A stretch of 64,000 nt of DNA from Zanthoxylum bungeanum (taxonomy: Eukaryota; Streptophyta; Magnoliopsida; Sapindales; Rutaceae). The stretch lies in the NCBI GenBank assembly GCA_019454045.1, contig SKCR01025346.1, positions 211,267 through 275,266 on the forward strand. The letters are read 5' to 3'. This document shows, piece after piece, positions 1 through 10,597 of the stretch (position 1 is the stretch's first letter; every line of letters starts with the position of its first letter). Below the pieces are notes generated by a model that saw nothing but the letters and a program-made list of their open reading frames with translations, had not been told where the DNA came from and ran no database searches. The position numbers were made by a program, and so were the translations under genes.

Positions 1-966
1 ACGAATATAAACTAATGAAAAGGTACCCTCAGGTCTAACCTTTTAAATCACCTCTCGGATGTACGGTACATGATCGTCGGAAGGGTGGATGCTCCGCAAC
101 TCTCCCGGTTCACTGGTTCATTGTTCTCGTTCGTTGTCTTACTGTTTTGAGTTGTCGTTCTCCGTCTTTTGCTATTGTTTCCTTGTGGTTTCGCTGCCGT
201 TTCTCTTTATCTTTTGCTTACTGTTTTTGGGTGTGTTCTTCCTGTAATTTTCTTGTGTTTTGTATGAGCTAGGGACTAGGGTTGAGAAGGTTGGTGAAGG
301 GTTCTTTTTATAGGCAAAGGGTTGGGCTTGACAAGGAAAGGGATTTGGCTAATTAAAGAGGGATTTTGATTTGGTTTGGTTAAGGGAAGTCAAAGATTGA
401 GGGGGGACAAATCTTGGCTAGATATGGAAGGTTGAATATTTGATTGGCTTGGTTTATGAATACAATATTTTAAGTTAGGAATAATATATTGGTGATTGAT
501 TTTAACTTGGTATGATTATATTTTTGATTTAGTATGTGATTTGTTTAATTAGGCATGATTTTAGTTTAAGTTGGTAATTGCTTATTTTATTTTGGTATAT
601 GTTTTATTTAATTATTTAATTAATTTAATTATTATCTTATTTAGTTAATGTTTTAATTAATATTTATTTATTTAAATTGGGATGTGTTTTATGGGCTTTG
701 GGGGGCTAATTGGGCTGGATGTGAGGCTAGCAGCAAAACCAGAATTACCGACACCGTTCGAACGCTTCCTCGAACGCGGCACGAACGCCGTAATCCGTTT
801 GACGTTCGAACGTAAACACGAACGCAGCACTAACGAAAACAGTGAACCTTGTTTATTCTGAATTTCCCCTTCCGATGTCCGTTTCCCGTGACCTCCGTGA
901 CTTAAAAGCAGTGTCTCCAAAATGAGACTCATCACAGGGACTTATGTGTAAAATGCAGTGCCTACA
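1..966 (-). repeat. Partial LTR (copy A) of a Tat/Ogre-like gag-only element
   Basis: From about position 25 this stretch matches the right-hand part of the LTRs ending at 3657 and 10597. It shares the block beginning CCCTCAGGTCTAACC, the TTCGAACG-rich block near 755-835 and the terminal GTGCCTACA. Read on the minus strand it begins TGTAGGCACTG at 966, the same LTR start as the other two. It is shorter than the matching part of copy B (about 940 against 1090 bp) and clearly more diverged from B than B is from copy C, so it is an older or separate family member. A minus-strand TATA-like CTATAAAAAG lies near 304-313. The rest of this LTR lies outside the window. Confidence 0.75.
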
Positions 967-977
967 CTTATGCCACT
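967..977 (-). other. Remnant of a primer-binding site between two LTRs
   Basis: Eleven bases separate LTR copy A from LTR copy B. On the minus strand they read AGTGGCATAAG, the same as the bases that follow LTR copy C (TGGCATAAGTAAGGG..., 7902 leftwards). They are therefore the first bases of an internal region whose remainder has been lost, leaving LTR-PBS stub-LTR. Confidence 0.6.
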
Positions 978-3657
978 TGTAATAAAATGATTTGTGCAAT
1001 AATTCAACCAAGCCTAAGCAACATTTATTTCCAAGGATAATTTACTCCTAAGTTCGCATGCATACATCAAAAGTTCATCTAGGTTCACATGTAACACATT
1101 TTCATATTTGCATACAACCTATTTGCATATAATCTATGTCCCAATTTGCATGCATAAAGATAAATACAGCTAGCATACAATGTCATAAGCACATCACATT
1201 CGATCATGGGCATGCCAGTAGATAATAATTGTATAATCACGCATGAAAGCAAATTGGAGTAATGGCAAGCATATAACTTCATGAACATGTTGAATGGATG
1301 AATGCGGAAGCATAATTAGGTAACTACCGTGCAAACATGCATAATGGAAAATAACATGTAACCTTGTGAACACAATGAATGACTAAGTGCGAGAACATGA
1401 GTAATCAAAAAGGGAAATGACAAAATGAGTAACCATGCTTGAGATGTGATGGAAGATGGCCTGTTTACCGTGGGCATTTGTGCGGCGTTCGTATCCGCGT
1501 TCGAACGGTAAACAGAAGGTTCAGTTCGAGTAACGTTCGTAAACGCGTTCGAACGGAAATGAAACAGAATGCTCACGTTCATATGGCGTTCGGAAAAGCG
1601 TTCGAATGGAAATGAGACCTGATGCATGATAAGGCAAAATGCATGTGCGTTCGAGTTGCTTTCGTAAACGCGTTCGAACGAGCTGAGACAGAAAACATGT
1701 GTTCGTGCGGTATTCTGAAACGCGTTCGAATGGGGTCACGACAGTGACCTCTAAAATGCAGTAAACAACATGACACATACATGAACGGATGAATAGATGA
1801 CACCTAATAAATAATGATAGGCTTAAAGGCGCGGCAAAGCATCGTGGTAAAGGATTTTAACCTCGCAAAATAGAGGACCTTTAATCGCACTTACTAAGCC
1901 CATGCGCAAACAACACAATACTTATATAAAAAAGTGAAGACAATGATATCGGACTTCGTGTATCCGATTGAACATATTTCACATCCAATCGAATAGACAT
2001 TATCCGGCGCGGCAAAGCATCGTGGTAAAGGATTTTAACCTCTCAAACTAGAGGACCTTTAATCGCACTTACTAAGCCCATACGCTAATAACACGATCAT
2101 ATAAGAAATAAAGACAATAATATCGGACTTCGTATACCCGATTGAACATATCTCACATTCAACCGAATATACATCATCCGGCGCGGCAAAGCATCGTGGT
2201 AAAGGATTTTAAGCTCTCAAAATAGAGGACCTCTAATCGCACTTACTAAGCCCATGCGCTTTATCTCATCATTACATAAACCAATAACATGCAGAAATCA
2301 AGTAGCGAATAGTAAACAAATCATAACAACATAAAACGAAATATGCGCCATTTACTCAAGTGGTACGTGGAGTTGTATCCCGAGAACAGATCATACTACC
2401 GTCCATTCAGAATCGGCTATGAAATTTATGTCCGGGTTTCCATCCTATATACCACAAGAGGCGACACATTTTCCATTTTATTCAAAGCCACAATATGCAT
2501 CCACAAACGACTCTCATGCGAATAAAACAATAAAAAAAATGAATGACAATAAATAGAAAAAAGTGCCCTCAGGTCTAACCTTTTAAATCACCTCTCGGAT
2601 GTACGGTACATGATCGTCGGAAGGGCTAACACCTGCAACTCCTCCAATCACTGGTTCACTGCTCTCGTTCGTTGTCTTACTGTTTTGAGTCGTTATTCTC
2701 CCTGTTTGCTGCTGCTTTTACTGTATTTCACTGTTCTTTCGGTGACATTTTCTGGTCACTACGTTTATTGTATTTAGGCTACTGTTCTTGGTGTATTTGG
2801 GGACTGTTTTGGTGTAGTTTGGGCTGTTGTTATGGTGTGGTTTGGGGACTATTTTGGTGAGGTAAAGGGGCTATTCGGATGTGTTTTGGTCAAGGCAATG
2901 AGGGTTCTTTGGTTTGTGATTTTTGGTTATTGAGAGTGAGGAGAGTTTGTGTCAATGAGCTTGGGTGTTTCTTGTGTGAATGAACTAGGAGTTTTCTGTG
3001 TGAATGAGCTAGGGTGTCAATGCCTTGCAGAATTTTTGTGGTTTGTATCAATGTGCTAGGGGGAAGTGTCTTGGTTTTGGGTTTCTTTTATAGGCAAAGA
3101 GCTAGGTTTCTCCTTGTTGAAAAGGAATGAATCAATTGTGTCTCACAAGGAAGTCTAATATTTGATTGGAGGACATGTCTTGGCTAGATTAGGAATATGA
3201 TATATTTAATTTGTTTTTTTAGGCATATAATATTTGTTGATTGATTTTAATTAGGCATGATTTTATTTGATATTTATTTTAATTTGGTATGTGATTTTTA
3301 GATTTTATTTAATTTCACCATGTGTTAAATATGTTTTATTATTTGGATGTGTTTTATGGGCTTTGGTGGGCTAATTGGGCTTGGGTGTGAGGCTAGCAGC
3401 AAAACAAGAAAATACCGACACCGTTCGAACGCCTCTTCGAACGCTACACGAACGCCCGCAATCTGCTTGACGTTCGAACGAACAACGAACGCAGGACGAA
3501 CGAAAACAGTGAACTTATGAAATGAATCTGATGACATACTTGTTCTGAATGTCCCCTTCCGACGTCTGTTTCCCGCGACTTCCGTGACATAAAAGGTAGT
3601 GTCTCCAAATGAGACTCATCATAGGGACTTATATGCAAAAAGTACAGTGCCTACAGT
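978..3657 (-). repeat. 3' LTR (copy B) of the gag-only element
   Basis: It matches 7905-10597 almost throughout and has TG...CA ends (TGTAATAAAATG at the left, GTGCCTACA at the right on the plus strand). Inside are a run of about 57-bp units with the palindromic core CGTTCGAACG (about 1480-1740), three units of about 175 bp starting GCGCGGCAAAGCATCG (about 1829, 2007 and 2180), and a second TTCGAACG cluster near 3420-3500. A minus-strand TATA box (CCTATAAAAG) at about 3085-3094 is conserved in copies A and C and marks the probable promoter. Short open frames here are not credible genes. Confidence 0.85.
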
Positions 3658-3672
3658 CGCCCCCACTTTGAT
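3658..3672 (-). other. Polypurine tract before the 3' LTR
   Basis: On the minus strand the bases just before the LTR start are AAAGTGGGGGCGAC, followed directly by TGTAGGCACTG. A G-rich purine run at this place is the usual plus-strand primer. It fixes both the LTR edge and the minus-strand orientation. Confidence 0.75.
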
Positions 3673-3829
3673 GGGACTTGTGTAATGTGTAACAGTGACA
3701 ATCCGATCAAAGTTATGCAATGCATTTTCACTTACCTGGCTCGCCAGCTGCCACTTGACTTGCCATGTGTTGAGTTGAGTTGATTTGGTGGTGAGGTGTT
3801 GCGACCCCTGGTTCATTCCCGACCGTGCT

Positions 3830-4135
3830 CTATTTTTGGAGCGCCATTTTCGGAATCTGTTGTTGTGGCTCCATTTTGGAGCGCCATTTTCGGCATCTGT
3901 TGTGTGTGCTCCATTTTGGAGCGCCATTTTCGGCATCTGTTGTGTGTGCTCCATTTTGGAACGCCATTTCGTCGGCCTTTGCTGTGTGTACTCCTCCATT
4001 TTGGAACGCCATTTTCGTCCTTGTTGTGTGTGTGCTCCATTTTGGAACACCATTTTCGGCATCTGCTGTGTGTGCTCCATTTTGGAACGCCCTTTTCGGC
4101 ATCAGTTGTGTGTGCTCCATTTCTGAACCGTGCTG
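3830..4135 (-). repeat. Minisatellite, about 40-bp unit, in the pol position of the gag-only element
   Basis: About seven units contain GCGCCATTTTCGGCATCTG and CTCCATTTTGGA, spaced 40 bp apart (for example at 3841, 3881, 3921 and 3961). The overlapping open frames of 75-178 codons on both strands come from the repeat being free of stop codons and are not evidence of genes. Confidence 0.85.
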
Positions 4136-4214
4136 TCCGAGAATGTGGCTCATTTTTGAACCGTTACTTGATGAGGTGGTCTTTGCCGCTACAATCCTGC
4201 GAATACAAAACAAA

Positions 4215-4680
4215 AATTGTATGCTATGGGCCTCGACCCTCGGGACTCATCCCTAAACTGACACTGATGCGGGCCTCAACCCTGGGACTCATCCCCAAAC
4301 TGATGCTGGTGCGGGCCTCGACCCAAAACTGATACTGATACGGGTCTCGCCCCTAACTGATACTGATATGGGCCTCGCCCCATACTGATACTGATATGGG
4401 CCTCGCCCCAAACTGATACTGATATGGGCCTCGCCCCCCAGACAGATACTGATGTGGGCCTCGCCCCCAGACTGATACTAATATGGGCCTCGCCCCAAAC
4501 TGATACTGATATGGGCCCAGGCCCCAGACTGATACTGATATGGGCCTCGCCCCAAACTGATACTGATATGGGCCTCAGCCCCAGACTGATACTGATATAG
4601 GCCTCGCCCTAAACTGATACTGATGTAGGCCTCGCCCTCAGACTGATACTGATATGGGCCTCGCCTCACTGATACTAATT
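4215..4680 (-). repeat. Minisatellite, about 28-bp unit
   Basis: Some fifteen imperfect copies of a unit built around GATACTGATATGGGCCTCGC with a variable C run follow the 40-bp array. Spacing is about 28 bp in the clean part (for example 4393 to 4421). It lies between the pol-end remnant and the 3' LTR. Confidence 0.85.
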
Positions 4681-4848
4681 CATTCCTGAAACTGATATAC
4701 TGTACTATTGATGCTTCTGATTGGCTTGCTTTGACGTTTTCTTTTTTTTCTCTTTTCCTTCGTTGAAACCTGTAAATACAAAACAAAACAAACATAAAAA
4801 GGAATGCAAAATACGTTACGTGTATGCATGTATGCACGAATGAGTTTC

Positions 4849-5073
4849 CTATCCCGTTGGGTTAGGTTCTCTGTCAATTCCCTTGGTGATTGCTCGATCT
4901 TCTCTTCCTCTGGGAAAGTACCGCTTCAATCTGTCTACATTGAACGGCTTGGTGAACTCATTCCCTTCTAAACCCGACAGTCTCACTGCCTCATTTCCCA
5001 ATTTCTGAATGGTTATCATGTCTTTCTGCTTGCTTCTCTCAGGAATCCCCCGTGTTCTGAGTGTTGCTGAATA
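4849..5073 (-). pseudogene. Remnant of the end of a Ty3-gypsy pol frame
   Basis: A stop-bounded minus-strand frame of about 74 codons ends at TAG (4849-4851). It contains a segment like the last part of gypsy integrases, where a short strand phrase (RLSGLEGN) precedes a motif of the form NxDRLKRYF. It sits downstream of gag where the end of pol would be, with no other pol domain between. I infer that one internal deletion removed protease to integrase and left only the last few dozen codons. The assignment rests on motif resemblance and could be wrong. Confidence 0.5.
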
Positions 5074-5319
5074 TCATGGTATCAGGGTTGAATGCTTTTG
5101 TCAAACATACTCATGTCATGTAGGTTGAAAGGAAAGGACTCAGGCAAGTAGGCGAAGTGGATGACTTTATTAAAAATGCAGAAAATAAACCAGAAAGAAC
5201 AGTTTCATTGCCTTCTTCCTCGGCCTATGGTTCTTCACTGCTGTCATCCTATATCCTCATGGAAGAAACTGGGTGGTTGAGAGTTTGGAGGACAAAGCTT
5301 TCGGGCAGGCCGGAGTTTA

Positions 5320-6555
5320 TCATGTAAGTGGGTGGGGGAACAGAGTGATAATTTGGTAGGGGGTTCCGATGTGTGTTGGGTTGTTCTTTCTTTCAGGATC
5401 GGGTATTTTATGGGCATCAATGTGGTTTTGGATTTCATGCCTAAGGCGGGTGCAACTGTCAGTTTCATGGCCTCTCCTCTGATGGAAGTGACAATATAGG
5501 CTTAGGTCAAGGTTGGGTGGTATAGGATCTTGAAGTGGTTTAGGCTCTAAAGGTTTTAAGAGTCTTTGTGCCTTCAGCCTCTCAAGCACCTTAGATAAAG
5601 GCTTCCCTAGGTTAGAGAAATGCTGGTTCCTGATGGTAGTAACCTCGGTGGTAGTGGGCTTGGTCTCAGAATGTCCCCCAAAAGTCCTTCTATTCTGGCC
5701 ATAGAACTTTCTATTTTCTGCTTCTTCTTTGATGTCCATGACAGTCTCCCTCAACTGTCGGAAATCTGCAATCATGGAGGTCATCCTCCTCAATTCGCCA
5801 TAGATGGAAGGCTTGGTACCTTTGATGATCATCTTTATTTGGTCCTTCTCCGAAAGCCGAGTCTGCATTTTCAGAAGCTGGCTTCTCCAACGGTCTACAT
5901 ACTCCTTGAAGCTTTCTTCCGGCTTCTGCTTAGTGTTCTCTAAATCACGGAGTGACAAATCAATCTCCAAGTCTGTAACATATTGTTTCAGAAATGCATC
6001 TGCCAGTTCCTTCCAATCTTCTTTAACCTTTTTCTCAAGGCTGTGATACCATACTACAGGTGCTCCCTCGAGTGACATCCCAAACATCTTTTGGACTTGG
6101 CGCTGTGATAGGCCCACTGAACTCATCATTGAGACATATTGCCGCAGATGGACCTTTGGGTCCCCATTTCCATTGAACTTAGCCATATCAGACATCTTGA
6201 ACTGAGCTGGCAGCTGTTCTTCGAAGGTCAATGCCTCATAATCCAGTAAGTCTTTGTCCTTACCCTTCATCTTACGGGTAACGGACTCTACCTGGTCACG
6301 GAGTTTTTGTATCTCGGCCTGAGACCCAATCACTCTGCCTGTTACATATTCTGCCATGTCATCATCAAAAGCGGGGATATCATCCCCCAACCCATTCAGA
6401 GGCTCATCACGCCTCACATTCTCAGAATTTCCCCCAGCACGGGGCACAGCCATATTTGCCATGGCAGTAGTCAAGGCTTGCAACTGTTCGGTAATTTTGG
6501 TGAAACCATTCTCCAGTTGGTCCATGCGAGATATCTCCTTATCAGATGTATTCAT
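5320..6555 (-). CDS. gag: Gag polyprotein of a Tat/Ogre-like element
   Basis: This 411-codon intact frame starts at the ATG ending at 6555. It would make the capsid/nucleocapsid protein that packages element RNA in cytoplasmic particles. Residues about 1-115 are polar with a coiled-coil-like stretch (VTGRVIGSQAEIQKLRDQVE). Residues about 120-290 look like a Retrotrans_gag capsid domain, with features such as FNGNGDPKVHLRQY, WYHSL and FKEYVDRWRSQLLKM. Near residue 355 is a zinc knuckle of unusual spacing, YCHFHQRRGHETDSC, that is CX2HX4HX4C, as in Tat/Ogre gags and in the gag at 40253-41797. No protease follows. The frame has no stops, unlike nearly all other element genes here, so the element may have been mobilised fairly recently. 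Confidence 0.85.
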   Translation of the reverse strand: MNTSDKEISRMDQLENGFTKITEQLQALTTAMANMAVPRAGGNSENVRRDEPLNGLGDDIPAFDDDMAEYVTGRVIGSQAEIQKLRDQVESVTRKMKGKDKDLLDYEALTFEEQLPAQFKMSDMAKFNGNGDPKVHLRQYVSMMSSVGLSQRQVQKMFGMSLEGAPVVWYHSLEKKVKEDWKELADAFLKQYVTDLEIDLSLRDLENTKQKPEESFKEYVDRWRSQLLKMQTRLSEKDQIKMIIKGTKPSIYGELRRMTSMIADFRQLRETVMDIKEEAENRKFYGQNRRTFGGHSETKPTTTEVTTIRNQHFSNLGKPLSKVLERLKAQRLLKPLEPKPLQDPIPPNLDLSLYCHFHQRRGHETDSCTRLRHEIQNHIDAHKIPDPERKNNPTHIGTPYQIITLFPHPLT

Positions 6556-6719
6556 ATCTGTTACCGGTCTTTTAGTGAGTCTTCCCTCTTCCCTAACCCA
6601 ACGGGACTCTATGATATCTTTTAGACATAGAGGGTGTTAACATGATATATGTATACATGAGAAGAATGAGATGCATGTGATACAAGGAATATATCAACTC
6701 ATTAAAATTTTCACGCAAA

Positions 6720-7170
6720 TCGGCCCATCATCATTTTAGAAGCTTTTGGGCTAACTGTCATAGGAGTGAACTCGTCCCAGTTTAAATGGTTCAACAAGTT
6801 CACATCTTATGGTAAGAAGTCCAACCGTATCCAAATGAAATGTTCCTAAATACAAACACAAAATGGCACATTGGCGTTTTAGAAGCTTTTAGCCCAATCA
6901 TCACAAGATACGTTCTTGTCCCAGTTTAAATGGCCCAACAAGCCCATACCTCATGACAAAAGGTCCGATTAGATCAACACGACAACGTTCCTAAACACAA
7001 GCATACAAAAATAATTTCTACAGAGTGGCCCATCAACATTTTAGAAGCTTTGGGCCCAATCGCCATAGGATACGAACTCGTCCCAGTTTAAATGGCCCAA
7101 CAAGTTCGTATTTCTGACAAAAAGTCCAACTGCATCCAAATGAGGATAGTCCACAAGCACAAGGAAATAG
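6720..7170 (-). repeat. Leader repeats, about 150-bp unit, upstream of gag
   Basis: Three diverged direct repeats each carry ATTTTAGAAGCTTT...GGGC, then CGTCCCAGTTTAAATGG and CCAACAAG (starting near 6722, 6866 and 7024). They lie in the untranslated leader between PBS and gag. A related unit occurs in inverted orientation at 63895-63990. Their function is unknown; RNA packaging or structure is a guess. Confidence 0.8.
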
Positions 7171-7639
7171 TTGCTATAGGCCATACAACCCCGGTCTACG
7201 CGTGGGTTCGTGGGAGTATAGACAAAGACTCTCGCTAGCGAATGATTGCCCACAACTAGGTCTCCCCACTCAAGGGTTCGAGCGAACAAGTGAGCGCACC
7301 TTTTTTATACCTTAAAGTATGTGCCAACAAGTCATAGCGTGTGACTAACTGTCAAATGGATTTCTTGTTGCAGATTCCCCAGAGGGAGGGTGGAGCGAAC
7401 TCTCTTAAATACCCAAGCCTCTTAGGCTCTTCTCACTTGGTGACAGGAATAAGCAACAAGTCCTCCAGATTAGTCTGTCACAACATGCCAATTGTCATAA
7501 TTATCTAGGTGCCTTCACAACTTTTCCTTATAGAAAGGTGGTGAATAAAGGAAGACACCAAACCATTACCTAGCCTTAAAATGTCTTTAATCAAAACCTC
7601 ATTTTACCCACTGTAGACACGGTTAATTAAAGCACAAAT

Positions 7640-7902
7640 CCAAACATTACAAGACAATATTTTGGGGCCAATTCTCTATCCCCAGTGGAGTCGCCAGACT
7701 GTGGGAAACATAAACTGGGCGACGCATGTTGTCCTAGGCTCGCGGCCCGGTTGGGAGTACAGAGTAGCCCGCGGGGGACTAAACCGGAGAATAATGGAGT
7801 CGCCACCCGGTGTGAACCGGGAAAATAGTTTAAGGCCGCACTCACCCCTCGCAAGGGAAGACCTAAAACCGTTGGGTTCGGAATGGTCCCTTACTTATGC
7901 CA
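7640..7902 (-). promoter_or_regulatory. PBS-like site and 5' leader of the gag-only element
   Basis: Directly after the 5' LTR the minus strand reads TGGCATAAGTAAGGGACC (7902-7885), starting with the TGG expected of a tRNA primer site. The same position in the element at the right end of the window has TGGCATCAGTAAGTGACC (63219-63236). Further in are two TGGCGACTCC motifs (7696 and about 7806, leftwards) of the kind seen in Tat/Ogre leaders. I could not match the PBS to a particular tRNA from memory. Confidence 0.55.
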
Positions 7903-7904
7903 CT

Positions 7905-10597
7905 TGTAATAAAATGATTTGTGCAATAATTCAACCAAGCCTAAGCAACATTTATTTCCAAGGATAATTTACTCATATGTTCGCATGCATACATCAAAAG
8001 TTCATCTAGGTTCACATGTAACACGTTTTCATATTTGCATACAACCTATTTGCATATAATCTATGTCCCAATTTACATGCATAAAGATAAATACAGCTAG
8101 CATACAATGTCATAAGCACATCACATTCGATCATGGGCATGCCAGTAGATAATAATTGTATAATCACGCATGAAAGAAAATTAGAGTAATGGCAAGCATA
8201 TAACTTCATGAACATGTTGAATGGATGAATGCGGAAGCATAATTAGGTAACTACCGTGCAAACATGCATCATGGAAACGAACATGTAACCTTGTGAACAC
8301 AATGAATGACTAAGTGCGAGAACATGAGTAATCAAAAAGGGAAATGACAAAATGAGTAACCATGCTTGAGATGTGATGGAATATGACTTGTTTACCGTGG
8401 GCGTTCGTGCGGCGTTCGTATCCGCGTTCGAACGGTAAACAGAAGGTTCACGTTTGAGTAGCGTTCGTAAACACGTTCGAACGGAAATGAAACAGAATGA
8501 TCACGTTCGTATGGCTTTCAGAAACGCGTTCGAATGGAAATGAGACCTGATGCATGATAAGGCAAAATGCATGCGCGTTCGAGTTACGTTCGTAAATGCG
8601 TTCGAATGAGCTGAGATAGAAAACATGGGTTCGTGCGGCATTCTGAAACGCGTTCAAACGGGGTCACAACAGTGACCTCCAAAATGCAGTAAACAACATG
8701 ACACATACATGAACGGATGAATAGATGACACCTAATAAATAATGATGGGCTTAAAGGCGCGGCAAAGCATCGTGGTAAAGGATTTTAACCTCTCAAAATA
8801 GAGGACCTTTAATTGCACTTACTAAGCCCATGCGCAAACAACACAATACTTATATAAAAAAGTGAAGACAATGATATCGGACTTCGTGTATCCAATTGAA
8901 CATATTTCACATCCAATCGAATAGACTTTATCCGGCGCGGCAAAGCATCGTGGTAAAGGATTTTAACCTCTCAAACTAGAGGACCTTTAATCGCACTTAC
9001 TAAGCCCATACGCTAATAACACGATGCATATAAGAAATAAAGACAACAATATCGGACTTCGTATACCCGATTGAACATATCTCACATTCAACCGAATATA
9101 CATCATCCGGCGCGGAAAAACATCGTGGTAAAGGATTTTAACCTCTCAAAATATAGGACCTTTAATCGCACTTACTAAGCCCATGCGCTTTATCTCATCA
9201 TTACATAAACCAATAACATGCAGAAATCAAGTAGCGAACACTAAACAAATCATAACAACATAAAACGAAATATGCGCCGTTTACTCAAGTGGTACGTGGA
9301 GTTGTATCCCGAGAACAGATCATACTACCGTCCATTCAGAATCGGCTATGAAATTTATGTTCGAGTTTCCATCTTATATACCACAAGAGGCGACACATTT
9401 TCCATTTTATTCAAAGCCACAACATGCATCCACAAATGACTCTCATGCGAATAAAACAATTAAAAAAAACGAATGACAATAAATAGAAAAAATTGCCCTC
9501 AGGTCTAACCTTTTAAATCACCTCTCGGATGTACGGTACACGATCGTCGGAAGGGCTAACACTCCACAACTCCTCCGGTTCACTGGTTTACTGCTCTCGT
9601 TCGTTGTCTTACTATTTTAAGTCGTCGTTCTCCCTGTTTTGCTGCTTCTTTTACTGTATTTCGCTGTTCTTTCGGTGACATTTTCTGGTCACTACGTTTA
9701 CTGTATTTAGGCTACTATTCTTGGTGTATTTGGGGACTGTTTTGGGTGTGGTTTGGGCTGCTGTTATGGTATGGTTTGGGGACTGTTTTGGTGAGGTAAA
9801 TGGGGCTATTCAGGATGTGTTTTGGTCAAGGCAATTGTGGTTCTTTGGTTTGTGATTTTCGGTTATTGAGAGTGAGGGAGAGTTGTGTCATTGAGCTTGG
9901 GTGTTTCTTGTGTGAATGAACTAGGAGTTTTCTGTGTGAATGACCTAGGGTGTCAATGCCTTGCAGAATTTTTATGGTTTGTATCAATGTGCTAGGGGGA
10001 AGTGTCTTGGTTTTGGGTTTCTTTTATAGGCAAAGTGTTAGGGTTTCTCCTTGTTTGAAAAGGAAGGAATCAATTGGTGTCTCACAAGGAAAGTCTAATA
10101 TTTGATTTGGGGACATGTCTTGGCTAGATTAGGAATTTGATATATTTAATTTGTTTTGTTTAGGCATATAATATTTGTTGATTGATTTTAATTAGGCATG
10201 ATTTTATTTGGTATTTATTTTAATTTGGTATGTGATTTTTAGATTTTATTTAAATTCACCATGTGTTAAATATGTGTTTTTTAATTTGGATGTGTTTTAT
10301 GGGCTTTGGTGGGCTAATTGGGCTTGGGTGTGAGGCGAGCAGTAAAACCAGAAATACCGACACCGTTCGAACGCCTCTTCGAATGCTACACGAACACCCG
10401 CAATCTGTTTGACATTCGAACGAACAACGAACGCAGAACGAACGAAAACAGTGAACTTGTGAAATGAATCTAATGACATACTTGTTCTGAATTTCCCCTT
10501 CCGACGTCCGTTTCCCGCGACTTCCGTGACATAAAAGGTAGTGTCTCCAAATGAGACTCATCATAGGGACTTATATGCAAAAAGTGCAGTGCCTACA
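7905..10597 (-). repeat. 5' LTR (copy C) of the gag-only element
   Basis: This near full-length match to 978-3657 keeps the same order of the CGTTCGAACG array (about 8400-8660), the three GCGCGGCAAAGC units (about 8758, 8935 and 9110) and the second TTCGAACG cluster (about 10370-10445). The TATA-like CCTATAAAAG lies at 10021-10030 on the minus strand. It ends with the same GTGCCTACA. Copies B and C are much closer to each other than either is to copy A. Confidence 0.85.

Larger units (their letters stand above)
978..10597 (-). mobile_element. Gag-only LTR retrotransposon, Tat/Ogre-like (TR-GAG type)
   Basis: Two LTRs of about 2.69 kb (978-3657 and 7905-10597) in the same orientation flank a 4.2-kb interior. 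On the minus strand the order is 5' LTR, PBS-like site, leader with about 150-bp repeats, gag (6555-5320), a short pol-end remnant (5073-4849), two minisatellites, a purine tract and the 3' LTR. No protease, RT, RNase H or integrase core is present, so the element would depend on enzymes from a relative. A target-site duplication cannot be shown: the right flank is CCGAA, and the left flank is replaced by a PBS stub and LTR copy A. The leader is related to the one at 63219-64000 in the opposite orientation. Confidence 0.8.

Noticed and set aside
3785..4332. Overlapping open frames of 113-178 codons on both strands
   Set aside because: They lie inside the 40-bp tandem repeat and its flank. All frames are open because the unit lacks stops. 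No domain, and the same peptide phrases repeat in each frame.
5078..5089. TGGTATCAGGG on the plus strand, like an initiator tRNA-Met primer site
   Set aside because: It lies inside a minus-strand element with no LTR edge next to it, so it is probably a chance match.
5620..6640. Plus-strand frames of 80-107 codons
   Set aside because: They are antisense shadows of the gag frame 5320-6555.
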